From Pseudomonas poae (GTDB lineage Bacteria; Pseudomonadota; Gammaproteobacteria; Pseudomonadales; Pseudomonadaceae), in the NCBI GenBank assembly GCA_028869255.1, contig CP110972.1, positions 3,291,001 through 3,355,000 of the forward strand: DNA of 64,000 nucleotides. Direction: 5' to 3'. This document shows, in pieces, positions 46,605 through 56,527 of this stretch (the stretch's first letter is position 1; every line of letters begins with the position of its first letter). The translations under genes were made by a program, and so were the position numbers. Under the pieces are notes generated by a model. That model was not told the origin of the DNA. It searched no databases and saw nothing but the letters and a program-made list of their open reading frames with translations.

Positions 46605-47449
46605 ATACACTGCAAACGTCGACCCCCGCCCGCCTGTGCTATTTGCACCTGGCAAGCAAAGAACCGCAACGGCAGATCGACTTCTACCAGCGCATGATGG
46701 ACATGAACTGCCAACCTCAGGCAGACGGCAGTTGGGTTCTCAGAGGGCCAAACCGGGCCATGCTGCTCTCCCCGGCCGACCACTGCGGCCTGCTGGCAGC
46801 GGCCTATGACCTGGCGACCCCGGAAAAACTCGCCGCGCTGCGCCACCGCCTGCGCAAACGCAACTGCATCATCGAAGACCTACGTTCGCCGCTGCTCGCG
46901 CAAGGGGCCTTCGCGATTCGCGACCCGCAAGGTCGCCAGACGATTTTCGGCGTCTGCCAGGCGCACATGAATAGCGCCCAGGCCGGCATGCCCGGCCGCT
47001 TGCAGCATGTGGTGTTCCAGACCACTGAGCTGGAAGCGATGATTGAGTTCTACGTCAACACCGTTGGCTTCACGGTCTCCGACAGCGTGGTCGACCAACA
47101 GAGCGGCCAGTTAATGGTGTGTTTCCTGCGTTCGGACGATGAACACCATTCGCTGGCGTTCTTCCGGGGCTCGAAAAACGAGTGGGACCACCACTGTTAC
47201 GAAACCAACGAATGGAACGACATTCGCGACTGGGGCGACCGCTTTGCCAAGGAGCGCATCAGCATCTTCTTTGGCCCTGGCCGCCATGGGCCAGGCAACA
47301 ATCTGTTCTTCATGGTGGTGGACGCCGACCGCAACCGGCTTGAGTTCTCGGCGGAGTTGCAAATTACCGAAGCGACCGACCCTCCAGGCACCTGGCCGCA
47401 GGAAGAACACACGCTCAATTCCTGGGGGCGCGCGTGGATCAGAACCTGA
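46601..47449 (+). CDS. VOC-superfamily extradiol ring-cleavage dioxygenase
   Basis: This 282-residue protein has two vicinal-oxygen-chelate modules. The likely iron-binding triad lies in the second half: His in RLQHVVFQTTELE (about 135), His in EWDHHCYETNEW (about 198) and Glu in NRLEFSAELQ (about 247). It fits type I extradiol dioxygenases such as 2,3-dihydroxybiphenyl dioxygenase. Translational coupling (ATGA overlap) with the hydroxylase indicates that it opens the catechol made by that enzyme. A glyoxalase-type function is less likely given the context. Confidence 0.87.
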   Translation: MNTLQTSTPARLCYLHLASKEPQRQIDFYQRMMDMNCQPQADGSWVLRGPNRAMLLSPADHCGLLAAAYDLATPEKLAALRHRLRKRNCIIEDLRSPLLAQGAFAIRDPQGRQTIFGVCQAHMNSAQAGMPGRLQHVVFQTTELEAMIEFYVNTVGFTVSDSVVDQQSGQLMVCFLRSDDEHHSLAFFRGSKNEWDHHCYETNEWNDIRDWGDRFAKERISIFFGPGRHGPGNNLFFMVVDADRNRLEFSAELQITEATDPPGTWPQEEHTLNSWGRAWIRT

Positions 47450-47510
47450 GATCGGACGGTTCGCCGTCTTTCGCTAAAACCGCGCGCTCCATCGACCCGA
47501 AGGTAAAACC

Positions 47511-48989
47511 ATGACTGCCCAACGTCCAACCCCTTACGCCATCAGCGGCGACCAGTTCATCGACGGCATTTGGCGTACCGGCCGCTCCTCGGCCAAGCTG
47601 AATGATCGCAACCCCTTTAACGGCGAAACCTTGCTGGAGATGCCGTTGGCCAGCGTCGCCGACCTTGACGCGGCCTACGCAGCGGCACACCGTGCGCAGA
47701 CGCCGTGGGCGACATTGCACCCGACCGCACGCGGTGCGCAATTGGAAAAACTCGCTCAGGTGATCCAACAGCGCAGCGAGGAAATGATTGACTGGCTGAT
47801 TCGCGAATCCGGCAGTACCCGTATCAAGGCAACCATGGAATGGCAATTCACCCTGAATCTGGTGCGTGAGTGCATCGGGCTGCCCATGCAGGTGGAGGGG
47901 CGTATCCTGAGCAGTTACAAGCCCGGCGAACAGAGCTTCGTGTTTCGCGAGCCGCTGGGTGTGATCGGGGTTATCAGCCCCTGGAATTTTCCGCTCTACC
48001 TGAGCATGCGTTCGGTGGTTCCGGCGCTGGCGCTGGGTAATACAGTGGTGCTCAAACCCGCCAGCGACACGGCCGTGACCGGAGGCTTGCTGATTGCGCA
48101 CCTGTTCGAAGAGGCCGGTTTTCCCGAGGGCACGCTGAATGTGGTGGTCGGCGCCGGTGCGGAAATTGGCGACGCGTTTGTCGGGCACCCGGTGCCCAGC
48201 CTGATTTCATTTACCGGATCTACCGATGTGGGGCGCAATGTCGGGCGTATTGCCACCGGCGGCCAGCACATCAAGCGCGTGGCTCTGGAGCTTGGCGGCA
48301 ACGCGCCGCTGGTGGTGCTGGACGATGCGGATATCGAGATTGCCGCGCACGCTGCGGTGGTTGGACGCTTCCTGCACCAGGGCCAGATTTGCATGAGTGT
48401 GAACCGGGTGATTGTCGACCGCGCGCGCTATGCAGACTTCACGGCATTGGTGGTGGAACGCGTGCGCAAGCTGAAAACCGGTGATCCGGACCACCCTGAT
48501 ACGGTGATTGGCCCAGTCATCAACCGCAGCCAGCTGGAGGGTTTACTGCGCAAGATCGACGCCGCCGACAGTGCGGGCCTGAAACGACTCCACGGCGGCT
48601 CGCCATCCGGGCTGGTGCTGCCGCCCCACGTGTATGGGGAAGTGCCCTTTGACCACGAACTGGCGCACGATGAGACTTTCGGCCCCTTGCTGCCGTTGTT
48701 GATCGCCGAGAACGAAGCGCATGCGCTGACCTTGGCCAACGCCAGCGAATATGGGCTGTCCAGCGCCGTATTCAGCAAAGATATGGCGCGCGCGCTGAAT
48801 TTTTCACGTGGCATTGTGGCGGGGATGACGCACATTAACGACATCACCGTAGATGACCAACCCAACGCCCCGTTCGGGGGTGAAAAGAACTCGGGCCTGG
48901 GACGTTTCAACGGTCACTATGCCCTGGATGAGTTTACCCGTGCGCACTGGGTGACCTGGCAACCTGGGAGCCACAACTACCCGTTCTAG
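47511..48989 (+). CDS. Aromatic aldehyde dehydrogenase (vanillin/benzaldehyde dehydrogenase-like)
   Basis: This 492-residue NAD(P)-dependent enzyme shows the ALDH hallmarks GVIGVISPWNFPLYLSMRSV, ISFTGSTDVGRNVG, the catalytic Glu in LELGGNAP (about 260) and the catalytic Cys in GQICMSVNR (about 293). It ends with MTHINDITVDDQPNAPFGGE. The sequence type resembles vanillin dehydrogenase. It would oxidise the aldehyde released by the lignostilbene-type dioxygenase. AAGGT precedes the ATG, and a long GC-rich hairpin follows the stop. Confidence 0.9.
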   Translation: MTAQRPTPYAISGDQFIDGIWRTGRSSAKLNDRNPFNGETLLEMPLASVADLDAAYAAAHRAQTPWATLHPTARGAQLEKLAQVIQQRSEEMIDWLIRESGSTRIKATMEWQFTLNLVRECIGLPMQVEGRILSSYKPGEQSFVFREPLGVIGVISPWNFPLYLSMRSVVPALALGNTVVLKPASDTAVTGGLLIAHLFEEAGFPEGTLNVVVGAGAEIGDAFVGHPVPSLISFTGSTDVGRNVGRIATGGQHIKRVALELGGNAPLVVLDDADIEIAAHAAVVGRFLHQGQICMSVNRVIVDRARYADFTALVVERVRKLKTGDPDHPDTVIGPVINRSQLEGLLRKIDAADSAGLKRLHGGSPSGLVLPPHVYGEVPFDHELAHDETFGPLLPLLIAENEAHALTLANASEYGLSSAVFSKDMARALNFSRGIVAGMTHINDITVDDQPNAPFGGEKNSGLGRFNGHYALDEFTRAHWVTWQPGSHNYPF

Positions 48990-48995
48990 GAAACC

Positions 48996-49021
48996 GGCCG
49001 GGCCACCCAGGTGGCCCGGCC
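48996..49021 (+). terminator. GC-rich hairpin after the aldehyde dehydrogenase gene
   Basis: GGCCGGGCCACC (48996-49007) pairs with GGTGGCCCGGCC (49010-49021) over a two-base gap. No T run follows, so it may be a stabilising hairpin or a weak terminator before the AraC gene. Confidence 0.45.
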
Positions 49022-49045
49022 CATAACAATAAAAAGAGGCGATCC

Positions 49046-50026
49046 ATGAGCAATCTAGCCTGCGTTTCTACCGATCAAGTGATGCGTTCCGACCGCCTGA
49101 TGAGGTGGAAAGAGTTTATGAGTGACAACCTTGGGCGCACGCCGGAGTACATCAAGCGCCTCGAGTCCACCCACATAGAACCCCTGCACGATGCCGATTT
49201 CCGGGGCCGCCTGGAGTACGGCGACCTCGGTAAACTACGCTTTTGCCGCATGACCGCCAGCGCGCATCGCTACTCCCGTCACCTGAGCAAAGCAGTCGAG
49301 GCGCCCGACACATCGCGCATGCTGATCCTGCAAACCGCCGGCGTCAGTCATTTCCAGCAAGGCAAGCACAGCAACGCCTTGGCGCCCGACGAGTTGCTGG
49401 TGGTCGACTGCGCTCAACCCTTCAATGTCAGCAGCCCACAAGGCTGTGAGCACTTCATCCTGTTGTTCAATGAAGGCGCCGGGCAGGCACTGGACGCCGA
49501 CGACCTGCATATCAGCGCGCGCAACGGGCTTGGTCGGATGTTGATGCACCTGATCGTTGACGCCTACAGCCAATACCCGCTGCTGAACAGCCAGTCGGCG
49601 GCGCTGGTCGGCGAGAGTATTGTCGGGCTGCTGAACAATGCACTGGGCAACAAACAGGAAGAGAAAAAGCTCGAACACGACTTCCGTCACTACAAGCAAA
49701 ACCGCCTCAAGCGCTATATCGAACTGCACCTGGCCGACCGCGACCTGAGCATCGAACGCATCGCCTTTGCCGAGCAATGCTCGGTGCGCAGCCTGCATCG
49801 AGCGTTCCAGGACGCGTTCGGTTGCAGTGTCAGCGAGTACATCTGGCAGCGCCGCGTGGCGCGCTGCGCGCAAGACCTGCGCAACCGTGATTTGCACCAT
49901 CGCTCGCTTACCGACATTGCCTATGCCTGGGGCTATGGCAGCAGCGCGCACTTCAGTCGGCACTTCAAGGCAGCGTTCGGCATGCCTCCCAGGCTATACC
50001 GTGAAACGGCCAGCGCAGCGCAATGA
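49046..50026 (+). CDS. AraC-family regulator (FeaR-like)
   Basis: This 326-residue regulator has an N-terminal AraC-binding-like domain (about residues 40-190: ALAPDELLVVDCAQPFNVSS). A C-terminal HTH pair lies at about 225-322 (IERIAFAEQCSVRSLHRAFQ, LTDIAYAWGYGSSAHFSRHF). GAGGCG precedes the ATG. It closes the aromatic cluster and probably activates it or the convergent DUF1329/DUF1302 genes. The inducer is unknown. Confidence 0.9.
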   Translation: MSNLACVSTDQVMRSDRLMRWKEFMSDNLGRTPEYIKRLESTHIEPLHDADFRGRLEYGDLGKLRFCRMTASAHRYSRHLSKAVEAPDTSRMLILQTAGVSHFQQGKHSNALAPDELLVVDCAQPFNVSSPQGCEHFILLFNEGAGQALDADDLHISARNGLGRMLMHLIVDAYSQYPLLNSQSAALVGESIVGLLNNALGNKQEEKKLEHDFRHYKQNRLKRYIELHLADRDLSIERIAFAEQCSVRSLHRAFQDAFGCSVSEYIWQRRVARCAQDLRNRDLHHRSLTDIAYAWGYGSSAHFSRHFKAAFGMPPRLYRETASAAQ

Positions 50027-50069
50027 CCCACGCCGGTCGAGCCGCCGGTAATGGCGGCCCAGGCCCCTG

Positions 50070-51425
50070 TCAGCGCACCCCGGTGTTGCGCAACGCGGTG
50101 GGGGTGAACTCGGCGGACACTGCCGAGAAACCGAATTCAATCGGCTCTTTTTCTTCGTTACGCATGCCTGAAACGATGTAGCGCCCGTTGATCAGGTCAT
50201 ACACCGCCTCCACACCAAGCCACGGCAGTTGCCTGTCATAGCGCGGGGTCACATAGCCTTCGGACACTCGCCACAACGTGTTGTGCGCGTCGTAGTGGTC
50301 GGCGAGTGCGATCTGCCAGGAGTCTTCGTCGAAATACAGCACTCGCTTGGCATATATATGCCGCTGGCCGGCTTTCAAGGTGGCTTCCACTACCCACACG
50401 CGGTGCAGTTCATAGCGGGTCAGGTCTGAATTGACATGCCCGGGCTTGACCACGTCGGCATAGGTGTACTGGGGCGATTCAAGCTTGTAACTGTTGTAGG
50501 GAATGTAGAGTTCTTTCTTGCCCACAAGCTTCCAGTCATAGCGGTCAGGGGCGCCGTTGAACATGTCCAGGTTGTCCGCAACGCGCTGGCCATCGGAGGC
50601 CGGGTAAGGCCCGTCGTAGGCGATCTGCGGGGCACGGCGCACGCGGCGTTGGCCCGCGCTGTAGATCCAGGCCATGCGCGGCGTTTTAACCTGGTCGAGC
50701 GGTTCGTGCACCAGCACTACATCCCCTGCCAGGCGTGCGGGCGCCGTGACCAATTGCTTGTAATAGAACAGCACATTGCCGGGGTTCTTCGGGTCGAAAT
50801 CCTTCATCTGTTCGCGGTAGACAAACTGCTGGTTGAAGTACACCGGCACAAAGGTCCCGTCGGCCAACGGTGTGGCCTGCACATGGCTGCGATGGGCACT
50901 GCCGCCACGATAACGGCCGATATGGTTCCACAGCACTTCGAGGCCATTTTGCGGAATCGGGAAAGGCGTGCCCATCTCGTAGTTTTCCAGGCCATTACCC
51001 TCGGAAATCAACTGGGTATGCAGCGCATTGCGCGCAATCGCCGCGGTCACTTTTTCGGGCAGGTTGACGCTACGGTGAGTGGGGTAAACCGTGATGTGGT
51101 AGCTGTCCGGATAACGCTTGAGCATGGCCATTTCACCGTCGCTCAGCTTGCCTTGGTACTGGGCGACGTTCTGTGCCGTGATGGTGAACAACGGTTTGTC
51201 GGTGGCAAATGGATCAGACAGCGCGCCGGACTTGTCGACTGTGCCGGCGCCCTGGGGAAGGCCACCGGTCCAGGCCGGGATACTGCCGTCTGCATTGCCG
51301 GCACGCTGGGCGCCGACCGGCGTGAGACTGCTGTTGAGTTTGGCGGCTTCGCTGGCGGGTACGGCGCCGTGTGCGGCAGCGGCCATCAGGCTGAACGCGC
51401 CGAATAACACATGGGATGTTTTCAT
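50070..51425 (-). CDS. DUF1329 periplasmic (LolB-like) protein
   Basis: This 451-residue protein has a signal peptide (SHVLFGAFSLMAAAAHG, then AVPASEAAKL). It matches the DUF1329 family, which has a LolB-like lipid-binding fold: GNADGSIPAWTGG near the N-terminus and GRYIVSGMRNEEKEPIEFGF near the C-terminus. The ATG at 51425 has GGAG eight bases upstream. It follows the DUF1302 gene by 12 bases. These two families occur together in catabolic clusters for hydrophobic compounds and are thought to form an envelope transport route, though the substrate here is unknown. Confidence 0.88.
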   Translation of the reverse strand: MKTSHVLFGAFSLMAAAAHGAVPASEAAKLNSSLTPVGAQRAGNADGSIPAWTGGLPQGAGTVDKSGALSDPFATDKPLFTITAQNVAQYQGKLSDGEMAMLKRYPDSYHITVYPTHRSVNLPEKVTAAIARNALHTQLISEGNGLENYEMGTPFPIPQNGLEVLWNHIGRYRGGSAHRSHVQATPLADGTFVPVYFNQQFVYREQMKDFDPKNPGNVLFYYKQLVTAPARLAGDVVLVHEPLDQVKTPRMAWIYSAGQRRVRRAPQIAYDGPYPASDGQRVADNLDMFNGAPDRYDWKLVGKKELYIPYNSYKLESPQYTYADVVKPGHVNSDLTRYELHRVWVVEATLKAGQRHIYAKRVLYFDEDSWQIALADHYDAHNTLWRVSEGYVTPRYDRQLPWLGVEAVYDLINGRYIVSGMRNEEKEPIEFGFSAVSAEFTPTALRNTGVR

Positions 51426-51437
51426 TGTTATCTCCAC

Positions 51438-53264
51438 TCAGAAAGAAACGCCAAAGCTCAGCGCCAGGAAGTCGCGGTCCACGTTTACGTTGTAGGCGCC
51501 ACCGAAATAGTTGGTGTACGACAGGCTGGCGTTATAGGTGTTGAGGTAGGTGGCATCCAGGCCCAGGCTGATCGCCTTCGAGCCTTCGTTGAAACCGGGT
51601 TCGGGGCCGTAGCCGGAGACGTCATGGGACCAGGCAAGGTTGGGCCGCAAGGCCACGCCGGGGATCACATCGTTGTAGTCCAGCGCCGCGCGCACCCGGT
51701 AACCCCAGGAGGTCGGTGTGGCGAAACCATTGTTGTCACAGTTTTGCGGGGCTTCGGTGTTGGTGGTCCCGGTGCACAGGCTGTTATCGGCAAGCGCGCC
51801 CTGCCCGTACGACGTGCTGCGGCCATAACGCAGGCCCCCTTTGCCCTCCAGGCCGGCGATATGCGTAACCCCGACTTCGCCGACCAGTGTCAGGCGCTCG
51901 GCGCCCAATACCTGGTCGAAAAAGTGCGTGGCGGTGACCTGGGCTTGGGTCACTTCTTTACGCCGGTAGCCGGTGATCACTGCATTATTGGTCAACGAAA
52001 CGGCGCCCGAGGACAGCACCGGGGTCAGGCTTGACTCGCCAACCACCGCCGTTACAAGGTCCACTGCGTTGATTTGAATCGGCATGTTCGGGCGGTAGCT
52101 GATCTCGCCGGACAGCGTGGTGCCCGTGGACAAACTGGTGCTGAAGCTCAAGCCATACAGGCGGATGTCTTCGGGGTATTCGGCATAGTAGTGGGAACTG
52201 CCCAGCCGGTAGCCCTGGGCAAGGCTCTGCCCACTGTCACTCGAGAGAAACGCCCCACAGCCGCCCGCCCCGATCCCCAGATTGCCGCACAGGCTTTGAG
52301 CGAACCCCGTGTCAGCCATGTGCGCGCCGCCTGCCACGCTGAAATACGCCTGGCGGCTGTGGTAGTTCATGAAATAGGCACCGAACTCGCTGTCCAGCTC
52401 AGGCGCGAACCAGTGCAACGCCGCGCCCCACTGACCGCCGTCGCGGGCATCGCGATCACCGGAACGCGGCATCTCAATGCCCTCGGATGTCATATTGATC
52501 CCAAAGGGTTTCAACGCGGCTTTGGCCGCGGCACTGCCTGTAAGGTCTGGCCCGGCAAACAAGCCGCCACAACCGTCGGCCATCACGTCGATCTGCGAGA
52601 AAAACGTCCCGCAGTTATCGAGCACTGTCTGGTCCCATTCCAGTTGGTAAAACGCCTCGGCAGAGACGTTCTCGGTCAGGTTCTGCGACAGGTAAAACAT
52701 ATTGACCGGGATCAGCCCTTCCTTGATCTCGGCGCCGGGCCGTCGAAAAGAGGCGACATCTACCGGGTTGATGCTGTTGATGCCGCCCGAGATGAATGTG
52801 CTTTCGCCCCAGCTCACCACTTGTTTGCCGAGGCGAACGGTGCCCGGCAGATCGCGAATCATGTAGTTGTGATAGACAAACGCATCGAGAATTTCTGCGC
52901 CGGCAGACTTCGCGCCTTCCTTGCGGTTGGTGTCGTCGATGTCCTTGAACAGACGATGTTCGTCCTTGAGTTCAAAGTCGTACCAGTACTTGCCACGTAC
53001 GAACACACCCGAATCGCCGTACTTGAGTTCCAGGTCGTGCACGCCCTTGAACACCTTGGAGAAGGTCTCGCCTTTTTTGAAGTTGCGGCGGCCATCGTCG
53101 GCGCTGGCGCTATTGAGCAGCTTGGCGTCTCGGTCACTGGTAGACCAGCCGGCGCCCACCGACAAGCTTGAGTCGAACTGCCCTTCGATCTCGCCCATAT
53201 TGAACGACACGGCCAACGCCGGAAGGCTCTGCAGGCCTGCAGCGAAGCTGATGGTCAGCGGCAA
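51438..53264 (-). CDS. DUF1302 outer-membrane protein, start region probably frameshifted
   Basis: This large beta-rich outer-membrane protein is of the DUF1302 family: NMGEIEGQFDSSLSVGAGWS, GKYWYDFELKDEHRLFKDID, LGKQVVSWGESTFISGGINS, with C-terminal LALSFGVSF. The open frame can only start at a TTG (53264), inside the signal peptide. A better start, ATG at 53299 with AAGAGGTAG upstream, is one base out of frame. Adding one base to the G run at 53280-53284 joins them into MNTKTPPWHRAALPLTISFA and a normal signal peptide. I therefore believe the true gene is 51438-53299. It is the upstream partner of the DUF1329 gene. Confidence 0.85.
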   Translation of the reverse strand: MPLTISFAAGLQSLPALAVSFNMGEIEGQFDSSLSVGAGWSTSDRDAKLLNSASADDGRRNFKKGETFSKVFKGVHDLELKYGDSGVFVRGKYWYDFELKDEHRLFKDIDDTNRKEGAKSAGAEILDAFVYHNYMIRDLPGTVRLGKQVVSWGESTFISGGINSINPVDVASFRRPGAEIKEGLIPVNMFYLSQNLTENVSAEAFYQLEWDQTVLDNCGTFFSQIDVMADGCGGLFAGPDLTGSAAAKAALKPFGINMTSEGIEMPRSGDRDARDGGQWGAALHWFAPELDSEFGAYFMNYHSRQAYFSVAGGAHMADTGFAQSLCGNLGIGAGGCGAFLSSDSGQSLAQGYRLGSSHYYAEYPEDIRLYGLSFSTSLSTGTTLSGEISYRPNMPIQINAVDLVTAVVGESSLTPVLSSGAVSLTNNAVITGYRRKEVTQAQVTATHFFDQVLGAERLTLVGEVGVTHIAGLEGKGGLRYGRSTSYGQGALADNSLCTGTTNTEAPQNCDNNGFATPTSWGYRVRAALDYNDVIPGVALRPNLAWSHDVSGYGPEPGFNEGSKAISLGLDATYLNTYNASLSYTNYFGGAYNVNVDRDFLALSFGVSF

Positions 53265-53443
53265 GGCCGCTCGATGCCAGGGGGAGTTTTAGTGTTCATT
53301 GCGTTGACTACCTCTTGTTGTTGTTTTGGTTCGTTACGCGTGTGTCGGGTTTTGCGGGTACAGCCGTTCCTGCTCGTCAGCTTTCGAGGGCATGACGGGG
53401 TGGGTGTATCGACAGCATTCGGTGCAACAGAGCGGCGTGTTGT

Positions 53444-54825
53444 TCAGAGCAGGCCGAGGGTTTTCCACCACACATAATCCAGTGGAAACAAAACCAGCAC
53501 GGTCATCAGTGACACCCGTAAAAACAGCCCGGTGGCCTGCTTCAGGCTGACGTGCCCCATCGTCATGGCCAGCACAATCGGCGGGCACTGATAGGGAAAG
53601 ATCAACAGCCCAAAGACCGGCACTTGCAGCATCAGCGTCGAGGGCAGGCTCAGCCCGCTTGCGCCAGCAAACTCCCCAGCCAGAGGGGTCAATACCGCCG
53701 GCAGGCTGGGCAAGGTCGTCACCAGGCCGATTACCGTGCTGATGGCGGTGATAACACCCACCGCCACGGCCGGATGTTCAGGGCTCAGGTGGGCCCAACC
53801 CAGCAAGGTGCGGCCCAACATGAGTCCAATACCGCTGTCCGCGACTACCGCGCCAAGGCCCAAAAAGCCTGCGACAAAAATCAGCGGCGTCACATGCACG
53901 CCTTCGGTGAACGCCTTGACGCTCAGGATGTTCATCGCCGGCCACAGGCATACCAGCGCAGCGCCCAACGACACCCAGGCGGGTGATACGCCATGAATGA
54001 AGTCAGTCATGAACAACAGCACCGATAGCCCCAATACCCAGAGCAAATTGCGCTCCGGCACCGTCAGCGGCGCACTCTGCGTGCGTGCCACCGGCAGGCA
54101 TGGCCGGCGCTCTGGGAACAGCCTGGCGATCATCACGACGATCAACCCGGCCTTGGCCAGCCCCAGCACGGGAAAGTGCGCAAGCAAGTAAGGCGCGTAC
54201 GCCAGGTGAATCCCATACATGGACTCAGCCGCGCCGAGCAGTACGCTGTTGGGCAAATTGGCCGGGAGGATACTGGTCGGTGGCATGTAGCTGCAGGCGG
54301 CCACCGTCAGTACCAGACCGGTATGCCCATTGGACCCGGGTGCATAACCGAGCTCTCTGGCCAGCGCCATCACGATGGGTGTCAGCAAAAGGATGCGCCC
54401 CGTGGTCGAGGGCATCAGAAACGCCAACACCACACACAGCAGGGCCACGCGCCACAGATAACTGTTGTACGTACGCTGATTGCCCCTGAAGGCACCGGCG
54501 GCGATGCGCCCCCCAGCCCGGTGGTGTTAATCGCCGCGCCGAGTACGCTTCCGCCGAAAACCAGCCACCACGCGGTGGAGCTGAAACCGGAAAACACCAC
54601 GTTGGCAGGGGCAATACCAAACAGCACCACCAACAGGAAAAACGCCAGCGTGGGCAGCGGCTCGGCCAACAACCCAAAGGCCCAGGCACACAGGGTAAAG
54701 GCGATGACCAACGCTGCCTGTATCACCCGCACCGGAACCTCGACGGGTAATTCGAGCGTGCCAAGTGCGAGCAACAAGCCGATAAGGAGCGCGTACAAAA
54801 GCGTCACAGCCGCTGATTTGGTCAC
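53444..54825 (-). pseudogene. SLC13/DASS-family anion permease, frameshifted as sequenced
   Basis: Two open frames together encode a divalent-anion:sodium symporter-type membrane protein of about 460 residues. The N-terminal part (GTG at 54825, GAGGAA upstream) runs through LAFFLLVVLFGIAPANVVFS to AINTTGLGG. The C-terminal part (VVLAFLMPSTTGRILLLTPI to VWWKTLGLL) is in the next frame. The break is at the C6 run at 54509-54514; a seventh base gives TTGLGGRIAAGAFRGNQRTY and restores one protein. It lies 10 bases after the FAD monooxygenase gene, so it probably imports an organic acid used by this cluster. The frameshift may be a sequencing error. Confidence 0.8.
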
Positions 54826-54835
54826 GTTCAATTCC

Positions 54836-56464
54836 TCAGGCCCCAGTGCTCATACGGTCAAGCAGTGACGGCCCTGAACCGGCCTGTTGCAAACCGGTGA
54901 GCGTTGAACAGCCGATCTCGGAAAAGTAACCTTCGGTGCTGGCCTTCCAGTTGTAGGTGCAAACCCTGGCGATGTAACCGTCAGGGCGCACCAGCACCGT
55001 GACATTTTCAGTGCTGCCTATGCCGTAAGCCATGCGCGCATGCAGTCGGTCGTCGGCCAAGTCATACGCCTCATCATTGGCGATAAGGTGCGGGCGAATG
55101 GCGACGACTCTCACCAGACCCTCGACAACGTTAAGGTTTCGCGCCGCTTCAATCGCCTTTTCACCAAAGGCCAACACCGTAAAGTGAGTACCTCTGAACA
55201 CATCAAACAACGTGGTGCTGCCGGTTCGGCGACTGGAGCAAGGTGCATCCGGGGCTCTGTCGCCGGCGGCCAGCAGTGGCGTTCGCTCTGCCGCGCCGCC
55301 CTGACTCAAGGAGCTTTCGCGGTAGTTGATTTGCAATTGGCGCTCCACGTCACCGCGAGTGAATTTCGGAAGGCGCACACTGCTGACCGAGCCAAACAGT
55401 TCGCTGGATATTTCCAACACGGCTGCCGCCACGGGCATGCGTTCTTCCTGATAAGTATCCAGCAGTGCTTCACAGGCCCCCTGCAGGACGAGGGCCAGTT
55501 TCCAGCCCAGGTTGCAGGCATCCTGCACGCCGGTATTCAGCCCCTGCGCGCCTGCCGGGGTATGCACATGCGCGGCATCACCCGCCAGCAGGGCACGGCC
55601 CACCCGGTACTTTTCAACCAGCCGGACATTCGGCCTGAACAGCGACAGCCATTCGGGACTGTGAAGGCGAATCGTCTTATTGCCGGTAATCGCCAACCAG
55701 CGCTCTTGAATCGAGCGCTCCGACAACTCGGGGTCCTGCTCGGAGGGATGCACCCTGAGCATGATCTGGAATAGATGGGTGTGGGGCAGCGGGCACAAGC
55801 CAACCATCCCGTTACGCAGCGAGGGCCAGACATGCCAGTTATTTCGACCCAGCCCCTCGACCTGCACATCCCCCACGATCATCCGACCCTCCTGGGAGGT
55901 GGTTCCGACAAACTGCACACCCAATTGTTTGCGCACAAAGCTGCGGCCGCCATCGGCACCCACAACGTAGCGTGCACGGATCGTGCTGTTGATGCCGTTG
56001 CACACCACCGGGACGTCCACCCCTTCTGCGTCCTGGGTAAGGCCATGGGCTTCGGTCGCCCATTCGACTGACCCACCGAGTTCCAGCAACCGCGCGCGCA
56101 GGATCTCTTCGGTGCGCCATTGCGGAATCAGGCAGGTATTGGGAAAGGGCACATCGGGGGTTTGCTTGCGGTGTTTGATCATCGCCCACTCAATCCCGAT
56201 GAGCGGCAGATGCAGTTTCATCAACGGGTAACTGGCGCCGGCTCGCAGGATGGCGTGCGCCACTCCCAGGTTATTGAATACTTCCAGCGTACGCGGCTGA
56301 ATACCTTTGCCACGCGAACCGTTAAAAGGTCTGGGAGACTTTTCAATGATGCGGCATTTAATACCGCGGCGGGCCAACTCGCAGGCCAGTGTAAGTCCGG
56401 TAGGGCCGGCACCAATAATAAGTACATCGGTCACGGTGCTGCTGACACGTTGAATTACGTTCAT
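54836..56464 (-). CDS. FAD-dependent aromatic monooxygenase (PheA/TfdB-type)
   Basis: This 542-residue class A flavoprotein hydroxylase has the FAD motif VLIIGAGPTGLTLACELARR at about residues 14-33, RYVVGADGGRSFVRKQLGV near 170, and GRALLAGDAAHVHTPAGAQG near 290. A C-terminal thioredoxin-like domain follows, as in phenol hydroxylases. It would hydroxylate a ring or similar substrate with NAD(P)H and oxygen. It lies between two hydrolase genes and an SLC13 permease gene in one minus-strand unit. The substrate is unknown. Confidence 0.9.
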   Translation of the reverse strand: MNVIQRVSSTVTDVLIIGAGPTGLTLACELARRGIKCRIIEKSPRPFNGSRGKGIQPRTLEVFNNLGVAHAILRAGASYPLMKLHLPLIGIEWAMIKHRKQTPDVPFPNTCLIPQWRTEEILRARLLELGGSVEWATEAHGLTQDAEGVDVPVVCNGINSTIRARYVVGADGGRSFVRKQLGVQFVGTTSQEGRMIVGDVQVEGLGRNNWHVWPSLRNGMVGLCPLPHTHLFQIMLRVHPSEQDPELSERSIQERWLAITGNKTIRLHSPEWLSLFRPNVRLVEKYRVGRALLAGDAAHVHTPAGAQGLNTGVQDACNLGWKLALVLQGACEALLDTYQEERMPVAAAVLEISSELFGSVSSVRLPKFTRGDVERQLQINYRESSLSQGGAAERTPLLAAGDRAPDAPCSSRRTGSTTLFDVFRGTHFTVLAFGEKAIEAARNLNVVEGLVRVVAIRPHLIANDEAYDLADDRLHARMAYGIGSTENVTVLVRPDGYIARVCTYNWKASTEGYFSEIGCSTLTGLQQAGSGPSLLDRMSTGA

Positions 56465-56527
56465 GGTAAAAACGTCCAGTAATTAAAAAGATCCCGGCCG
56501 CCCACTCTCCAGGCGCTTACTCGGGTT

